Below are positions 1 through 4,058 of a stretch of 11,719 bases of DNA, in pieces (position 1 is the stretch's first letter; every line of letters begins with the position of its first letter). Origin of the DNA: Synechococcales cyanobacterium PMM_0085. GTDB lineage: Bacteria; Cyanobacteriota; Cyanobacteriia; Elainellales; Elainellaceae. The DNA is taken from positions 1 to 11,719 of the forward strand of contig CASBQJ010000610.1 of assembly GCA_949127705.1 (NCBI GenBank), written 5' to 3'. The position numbers and the translations under genes were made by a program. The notes under the pieces were generated by a model. That model was given only the letters and a program-made list of their open reading frames with translations. It did not search any database and was not told the DNA's origin.

Positions 1-102
1 ACCTTGAAAGTCCAGGGACGCGATGTCCTTGAGTTTCTCACCCAAGCGTGTAAAGCAGCAAGGTTCGGAAAACCCATGCCCTCCCTACTGCCACACAGCT
101 AA
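1..102 (+). CDS. Transposase, C-terminal 33 residues (partial)
   Basis: Frame 1 is open from the window edge to a TAA at 100-102 and reads TLKVQGRDVLEFLTQACKAA followed by RFGKPMPSLLPHS. The pattern of a basic QGRDVL-F segment, a helix, and a terminal PSLLP matches what I recall of IS66-type TnpC tails. The start and the DDE catalytic residues lie upstream of the window, so whether the gene is intact cannot be judged. Codons before the stop look unbroken. It is convergent with the shc remnant, whose reading frame it replaced. Other transposase families with similar tails cannot be excluded. Confidence 0.6.
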   Translation, partial: TLKVQGRDVLEFLTQACKAARFGKPMPSLLPHS

Positions 103-119
103 CCCCCTGGAATGGTTAC
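1..119 (+). mobile_element. Right end of an insertion sequence (IS66-like), interrupting shc
   Basis: The window opens inside a mobile element. Its transposase tail ends at 102, and 17 bases later the sequence switches abruptly to squalene-hopene cyclase coding sequence read on the other strand. The boundary is best placed at 119/120. Read inward from there on the minus strand, the element begins GTAACCATTCC. A GTAA start at the tips and a transposase stop close to the end both fit the IS66 family. The other end, the terminal inverted repeat and any 8-bp target duplication lie outside the window, so the family assignment rests on the short protein tail and the end sequence only. Confidence 0.6.
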
Positions 120-826
120 AACGCCCAAGCCCCAGGTTTGCCTTGCCGATCTTTGACAGCCCAATCGCCGTAGTCCAAAATTTGTTGGTTCACCAGCTAC
201 TCCCCTGCCCGCACCAGCGCCGCGTGATTGGCAGCTAGACCCGACTCTACCCGCGATCGCACTCCCAAAGCCGCGTCCCAAACCGGGGATACACAAGGCT
301 AGACGCGGTAGCTGTCTGGGGTTTCCATGGCAAAGCGATCGATCGCCCGCAAGCCTCGGGCAACGACCGGATCGGCAGCGTCATAGTCTAAGCAACGCAG
401 CGCCAGGAGCGAATTCAGCATGGCGGGGATAATTCCTCCCCAGTCGCCCGTTGCCTCCTGCCGCTCCAAAATCCATCGCTCTGCGGCTTCCAGTCCAGCT
501 GGGTCGGTGGCGGGGACACCCAGCAGCCTCAGTGCCGTATAGGCTTCCACCGAGGTGTTTAGATCCCCCCCATCTCCGTAAAATAGCTCCCAACCCCCGT
601 GCGCTCGCTGTTGCGATCGCAAGTAGGCGTCTACCTTATGCAGCGGTCGAGTCAGATCTGTACCCCAAATCTTGTGCAACAGCACCATTTCTGCCGTAAT
701 TGTGACATTCGACTCTAGCTCTGCCCACCAATACCCGTCTGGCTGCTGCATCGACAACAAATAGTCTTGACTGCGGGCAATGGCAGCATCTACACTCAGC
801 GCCTGATTTTTTTCTTGAATTTGCAT
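120..826 (-). pseudogene. shc: Squalene-hopene cyclase, truncated and internally deleted
   Basis: Squalene-hopene cyclase folds squalene into hopene, the first step of hopanoid synthesis, at the membrane. The remnant starts at the ATG at 826 (MQIQEKNQAL) and keeps the N-terminal repeat, including GYWWAELESNVTITAE, HGGWELFYGDGGD and VEAYTALRLLGVPATDP. Near 495-500 it jumps in frame to a segment some 140 codons further on in the family (WILERQEATGDWGGIIPAML). Two in-frame TAG codons follow: 299-301, where relatives have a polar residue before PCVSPVWD, and 197-199, at the Trp of GEWL. Homology ends at KPGAWA near 120, where the mobile element begins, so the catalytic DxDD motif and the whole C-terminal half are missing. 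An upstream TTG/ATG extension to 880 is open but not conserved. Non-functional with high confidence. Confidence 0.9.
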
Positions 827-894
827 ACCCGCGCGCCCCCAAAAATGCTGTATCTTGCCTGTAGAGGAGCATACTAGCAACCTACTGAAATGGA

Positions 895-1547
895 AATGGG
901 TTGGGTATTACACTCCTGTCGCTGCTGGTGTGGATCGGATTGCTAACAGGTTGGGGACAGTTTTGGCGATCGGATCAGCGGCAGGCGGGTGCATCCTCCT
1001 TCGGCGGGCCGCATTGCTGCAAATTGGCGGGTTAGAAACGCTGCGGCACGCGTTAATTGATGACTGTGCCTTGGCGCAGGCCGTAAAGCGATCGCACCCT
1101 GCTGCCACCGCGCCAACCCCTACCCCGTCGGGCAAAATTTGGCTAGGGCTAACTCAAGCCAACCGCAGTGTTCGGCCTTATCCGTCCTTGCAGACGCTCT
1201 AGGATATGGTGACTCGCACCGCCTTTACCCAGTTACGCTATTCCCCGGTGCTGTTGCTGCTCGCGTTGATCGGCATGGTGCTTATTTACGGTGTGCCACC
1301 CCTAAGTGTGATCATTGGCAGCGTCCTAGGAGATTGGCAATTGGCAACGGTAGGGGCGATCGCATGGCTGCTGCTGGCATTGGCCTACTTGCCCACAATC
1401 CGGCTGTATGGCTGCCCTGCTGGGTTGGCATTTTGTTTACCTCTGATTGCGTTGCTTTACTCCTGCATGACGCTAGACTCGGCATTGCAGCATTGGCGAG
1501 GCCAGGGCGGCGGCTGGAAAGGGCGTGTCTATGGCAGAACTGGCTGA
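895..1547 (+). pseudogene. hpnB: Hopene-associated glycosyltransferase HpnB, internally deleted and frameshifted
   Basis: HpnB is a family 2 glycosyltransferase-like membrane protein encoded beside shc in many hopanoid loci. The N-terminal membrane segment is readable in frame 1 at about 901-981 (LLSLLVWIGLLTGWGQFWR, then SDQR). At about 980 the sequence jumps to a different frame and to a much later part of the protein (AAGGCILLRRAAL, then IGGLETLRHALIDDCALAQA), so about 200 codons with the nucleotide-sugar-binding region are gone. A TAG at 1200-1202 replaces the Trp in the family's L-W-D-M-V-x-RTAFTQL stretch. From 1206 the C-terminus is intact, with several hydrophobic segments and MTLDSALQHWRGQGG then GWKGRVY, to the stop at 1545-1547. 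No convincing in-frame start remains; ATG at 896 would need a frameshift. It diverges from shc across about 70 bases. Confidence 0.85.
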
Positions 1548-1570
1548 TCCAGGCAAACCCCTTAACGTTA

Positions 1571-1593
1571 GGCGATCGCAGGGTGCGATCGCC
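1571..1593. terminator. Hairpin built from two HIP1 octamers downstream of hpnB
   Basis: GGCGATCGCA (1571-1580) and its exact complement TGCGATCGCC (1584-1593) flank a 3-base GGG loop. It lies 24 bases after the hpnB stop. There is no following T-run, so termination is an inference. Each arm contains a HIP1 octamer. Confidence 0.5.
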
Positions 1594-1618
1594 CCTTTAG
1601 AACCAATATTTCTAAAGG
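1594..1618. terminator. Second hairpin abutting the first
   Basis: CCTTTAGAA (1594-1602) pairs perfectly with TTCTAAAGG (1610-1618) around a 7-base loop, CCAATAT. It begins at the base immediately after the preceding hairpin. In the plus direction the second arm is followed by TATTTAAAG, not a clean T-run. Confidence 0.45.
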
Positions 1619-1751
1619 TATTTAAAGCCGCAGATCACATCAACTTTTACATCATTTGTGCCGAGGCTCAGAGCCATTTGACGTAAGCTGGAAGTGCTGT
1701 AAAGCCAGATCTTGAGAGAACTTTCATCACAGAAATCCTTAGCTCTGCTTG

Positions 1752-1780
1752 ACAGTGCTCTACAGCCGTCAACAGTGCTC
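1752..1780 (+). promoter_or_regulatory. Direct repeat ACAGTGCTC upstream of the usp gene
   Basis: ACAGTGCTC occurs at 1752-1760 and again at 1772-1780, exactly 20 bases apart, about two helical turns. The core AGTGCT also occurs at 1693-1698. The pair sits 40-68 bases upstream of the universal stress protein start, as expected for an activator or repressor site. The region 1619-1819 otherwise holds no gene that I can see. A TAAAAT at 1787-1792 could be a -10 element, but there is no well-spaced -35. Function is inferred from position and spacing only. Confidence 0.4.
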
Positions 1781-1819
1781 CAAACCTAAAATTTTTTAGA
1801 GATTTTATCAGAGGCAATC

Positions 1820-2668
1820 ATGATAGAGAAAATTTTGCTGGCAGATTCTGGCACGGGGCACACCCAAGAAATGCTCAAAGCATTGATGGAAATTCCTACC
1901 GTTCAAGCGGCGTCGGTCACGGTGTTGCATGTAGTCCCGCCGCAAGTCACTGCAGAAGGGATGACGGAGAAATGGGAAGAAGGCGGAAAACTGTTGGCTA
2001 CGGCCATTCAGGCATTGGGGCTTGACCCTAGCCGCGTGACGGCGGTGCTGCGTGAGGGCGACCCCAAAGATATTGTGATTCGGGTGGCTGATGAGGTGGA
2101 TGCCGACCTGATTGTGATGGGGTCACGCGGGTTAAAACGGATCCAGTCGATTCTGGAAAATTCCGTGAGTCAATATGTATTCCAGCTAGCTGCTCGCCCG
2201 ATGCTACTGGTCAAAGATGATATATACGTGAAAAAGATTAAGCGGATCATGGTCGCCATGGACAAATCTGAACCGGCCAAAGAAACGCTAAAAATAGCGC
2301 TGCGGTTTTTGCGCGATATTCCAGGTGGGCAGTTGATTTTGGCGCACACCAATCCAGATATGAAACTGAAGTCCGGGGAAATTGCGCTAAACCCTAACGA
2401 TGACCCTGTGCTCGTACCCGCGATCGCCGAAGCGAAAAAAATGGGCGTCAGCTACAAGGCGATCGCCCCCGAAGGCAAGCCAGGGGAACGGATCTGCCAA
2501 GTTGCCGAAGAATTGAATGTAGACCTGCTAATGCTGGGTTCTCCCGAGCGCCGTCCTAGTATTGCCCAAGGTCTACCCGACCTCGATCGGCTACTGGGGC
2601 AGTCGCTATCTGACTATGTGCGGGTCTATGCCAACTGTCCCGTCATGCTGGTACGGACACCGGGATAA
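1820..2668 (+). CDS. Universal stress protein, two tandem UspA domains
   Basis: A 282-residue cytoplasmic protein made of two UspA-type alpha/beta domains, about residues 1-132 and 139-279. Each starts with the characteristic strand (KILLADSGTG; KRIMVAMDKS) and ends with a VMLV-type strand (RPMLLV; CPVMLV). In domain 1 the nucleotide-binding loop is VMGSRGLKRI then QSILENSVS. This keeps G101-x2-G104, but the next Gly of the classic G-2x-G-9x-G(S/T) pattern is Asn114. Domain 2 keeps LGS at 239-241 and a late GQS at 260-262 with a longer, divergent loop. ATP binding is therefore uncertain, especially in domain 2. GAGG at 1811-1814 is an acceptable ribosome-binding site for the ATG at 1820. Tandem Usp proteins are commonly stress- or growth-arrest-induced. 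The gene is convergent with the reductase gene beyond the hairpin at 2684. The specific ligand is unknown. Confidence 0.9.
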   Translation: MIEKILLADSGTGHTQEMLKALMEIPTVQAASVTVLHVVPPQVTAEGMTEKWEEGGKLLATAIQALGLDPSRVTAVLREGDPKDIVIRVADEVDADLIVMGSRGLKRIQSILENSVSQYVFQLAARPMLLVKDDIYVKKIKRIMVAMDKSEPAKETLKIALRFLRDIPGGQLILAHTNPDMKLKSGEIALNPNDDPVLVPAIAEAKKMGVSYKAIAPEGKPGERICQVAEELNVDLLMLGSPERRPSIAQGLPDLDRLLGQSLSDYVRVYANCPVMLVRTPG

Positions 2669-2683
2669 CTCGGGCTTTGCTGT

Positions 2684-2730
2684 GGAGTTTTGAGTTTTGG
2701 GTTAAGCGTCAACTCAAAACTCAAAACTCC
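2684..2730. terminator. Long bidirectional hairpin between convergent genes
   Basis: A 20-base arm at 2684-2703 (starting GGAGTTTTGAGTTTT) pairs with 2711-2730 (ending CAAAACTCC) around the 7-base loop AAGCGTC, with one A/G difference. It lies between two convergent stop codons (2668 and 2746), so it probably terminates transcription from both sides. It belongs to the GAGTTTTGAGTTTTGAGTT-type short repeats seen in filamentous cyanobacteria. A diverged relative lies at 9236-9276. Confidence 0.65.
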
Positions 2731-2745
2731 TTCCATTCCGATTCC

Positions 2746-3630
2746 TTACCCGCTCAGTGCCGCCAATTCAGCGTTTACCAATCCAGGGCTATACCCCAAG
2801 CTAAACGCCAGCGTGCTATCTAGCGAAACATCGGGTGGGCGCGGAGCCGACATCAGCACATCGGCTTGATGGCACGGGCTGAGGGTTGCCTGGTTTAGCT
2901 GAAACGCCTGCGCCATCAGCAGTCCAAACTCATAGCGAGAGAGCCGTTCTCTGCCGCCCAAATGAATTCGACCCTGGACGATCTTGAGCGCTAGCAGTAG
3001 CCCTGCGGCGGCATCGCGACCACTGACAGGCGTGCGAAATTCATCGCAGAACAGACGCAGGGCTTTACCCTGACGCAGGGTTTGCAGAAAACCTTGGAGG
3101 AAGCTAGGAGCGGTCGGCGCACTGCCAAACATCAGCGGCATCCGACAGATGGCAGCGGCAGGATGACGCTCCAAAATTCGAGTTTCGGCGATCGCCTTTT
3201 GTTCTCCATAGCGATTGACTGGGCAGAGCGGATCGGTCTCACAATAGGGTGGGTTCAGCCCATCAAACACCAAATCGGTTGAGGTAAACGCGAACGGAAT
3301 CGCCGCATCGGCGCACAGACCTGCCAGGTTTTGAGCCGCCGCTACATTAATCGCATAGCTAGCCACTGGGTCTGTTTGGCAAATATTGGGCTGAGACTGC
3401 GCCGCCGCATGAATCACAGCGCTGGGCTGAAGATCATCAACGAGCTGCTGAACAGCCTGGAAGTCGGTGAGGTTGACGGGAAGAGTCTTTACACCTGCCA
3501 GCGGTTGAGGGTGAGTATGGTAGGTCCCATAGACGTCCCACTGCGCGACGGCGAGCTGACACAAGTGCCAGCCCAAAAAGCCACTGGCACCCGTAATCAA
3601 TAGCTTGGGCAAAGGCGACTGCAATACCAT
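2746..3630 (-). CDS. RmlD-like NAD(P)-dependent sugar-nucleotide reductase/epimerase
   Basis: A 294-residue extended short-chain dehydrogenase/reductase. The N-terminal Rossmann strand and loop are LLITGASGFLG (residues 10-20, TGxxGxxG pattern). VIHAAAQSQP (72-81) gives the strand after the fourth helix, FTSTDLVFDG (115-124) holds the catalytic Thr/Ser segment, and NRYGEQKAIAE carries Tyr141 and Lys145 of YxxxK. The STDxVFDG context, the short length and the late GGRERLSRYEFG segment resemble RmlD (dTDP-4-dehydrorhamnose reductase) rather than longer UDP-sugar epimerases. The true substrate cannot be assigned, and no other rml genes are near. Likely role: cell-surface polysaccharide or nucleotide-sugar metabolism in the cytoplasm. 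The ATG at 3630 is the first in frame and leaves a normal lead to the Rossmann strand; no clear ribosome-binding site is visible. Confidence 0.82.
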   Translation of the reverse strand: MVLQSPLPKLLITGASGFLGWHLCQLAVAQWDVYGTYHTHPQPLAGVKTLPVNLTDFQAVQQLVDDLQPSAVIHAAAQSQPNICQTDPVASYAINVAAAQNLAGLCADAAIPFAFTSTDLVFDGLNPPYCETDPLCPVNRYGEQKAIAETRILERHPAAAICRMPLMFGSAPTAPSFLQGFLQTLRQGKALRLFCDEFRTPVSGRDAAAGLLLALKIVQGRIHLGGRERLSRYEFGLLMAQAFQLNQATLSPCHQADVLMSAPRPPDVSLDSTLAFSLGYSPGLVNAELAALSG

Positions 3631-4058
3631 ACGCTAGCGGAGGCTAAGGCCGACAACCGCACCCGGAGCTACCGGGGTGAAATATAAACTCTGCGTAAAT
3701 GAAATATCGACTTTGGATTTAGAAATCATATTGCTGAAGTCCAAATTTATGCTGGATGGCAGGAATGCCTTTAGACTTGTACGAGCAATTCAGCCTAGCT
3801 TGAGCCATGGCTGCCATGATTTAGGCTACTGGTTTAGCCCATTTCAGGCTATTTCTTAGGATAGCCATATATAGATTAACCTCTCTCAGACTTGTGGAGA
3901 GCAGGCTGGAGCGCATATGATCGTGATTACCCTAACGACGGAAGTTTCCTAAAAATATTTAATTCTTTAACTAAATTTTTAATTTTTAAGTCAACTTTTG
4001 GCTAAACAAAAGCTTGACTACCCGCAAATTGTAGTGAACGCCCTAGTGAGTTGAACTG
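3631..4058. other. 428-bp AT-rich divergent intergenic region
   Basis: This spacer separates two divergent genes, so it should hold both promoters. Visible features are a CCGG-loop-CCGG mini-hairpin at 3663-3675, a GGCTAT/ATAGCC inverted pair at 3847-3852 and 3861-3866, a CTCTC/GAGAG pair near 3884-3902, a strongly AT-rich block at about 3953-3990, and the larger hairpin listed separately. I could not place a convincing sigma-70 promoter with proper spacing. A 60-codon open frame at 3677-3859 has no recognisable family or ribosome-binding site, and I do not call it a gene. Confidence 0.6.
3989..4019. promoter_or_regulatory. Hairpin or operator-like inverted repeat upstream of the Ca2+ ATPase
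   Basis: AGTCAACTTTTG (3989-4000) pairs with CAAAAGCTTGACT (4007-4019) around a 6-base GCTAAA loop, with a single bulged base. It ends 39 bases before the ATPase start. The right arm contains TTGACT (4014-4019), a plausible -35, but no good -10 follows at 16-18 bases. It may be an mRNA leader hairpin or a dyad operator overlapping the promoter. The role is inferred. Confidence 0.4.

Noticed and set aside
855..1202. A separate small plus-strand gene starting at 855 and overlapping the shc 5' end
   Set aside because: Only the part from about 978 resembles HpnB. The first 40 residues read the HpnB signal region in the wrong frame, so this is a fragment of the pseudogene.
120..1547. shc and hpnB kept functional by amber readthrough
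   Set aside because: Large internal deletions, a frameshift in hpnB and loss of the SHC catalytic half mean readthrough would not restore either protein.
1139..1600. 153-residue open frame over the hpnB region
   Set aside because: It is an alternate frame of the hpnB C-terminus, which has the convincing family match in the frame from 1206.
1749..1792. TTGACA at 1749 with TAAAAT at 1787 as a sigma-70 promoter
   Set aside because: The two hexamers are 32 bases apart instead of about 17, so they cannot form one standard promoter.
3677..3859. 60-codon open frame in the long intergenic spacer
   Set aside because: No ribosome-binding site, no recognisable family, composition like the surrounding AT-rich spacer, and expected by chance at this length.
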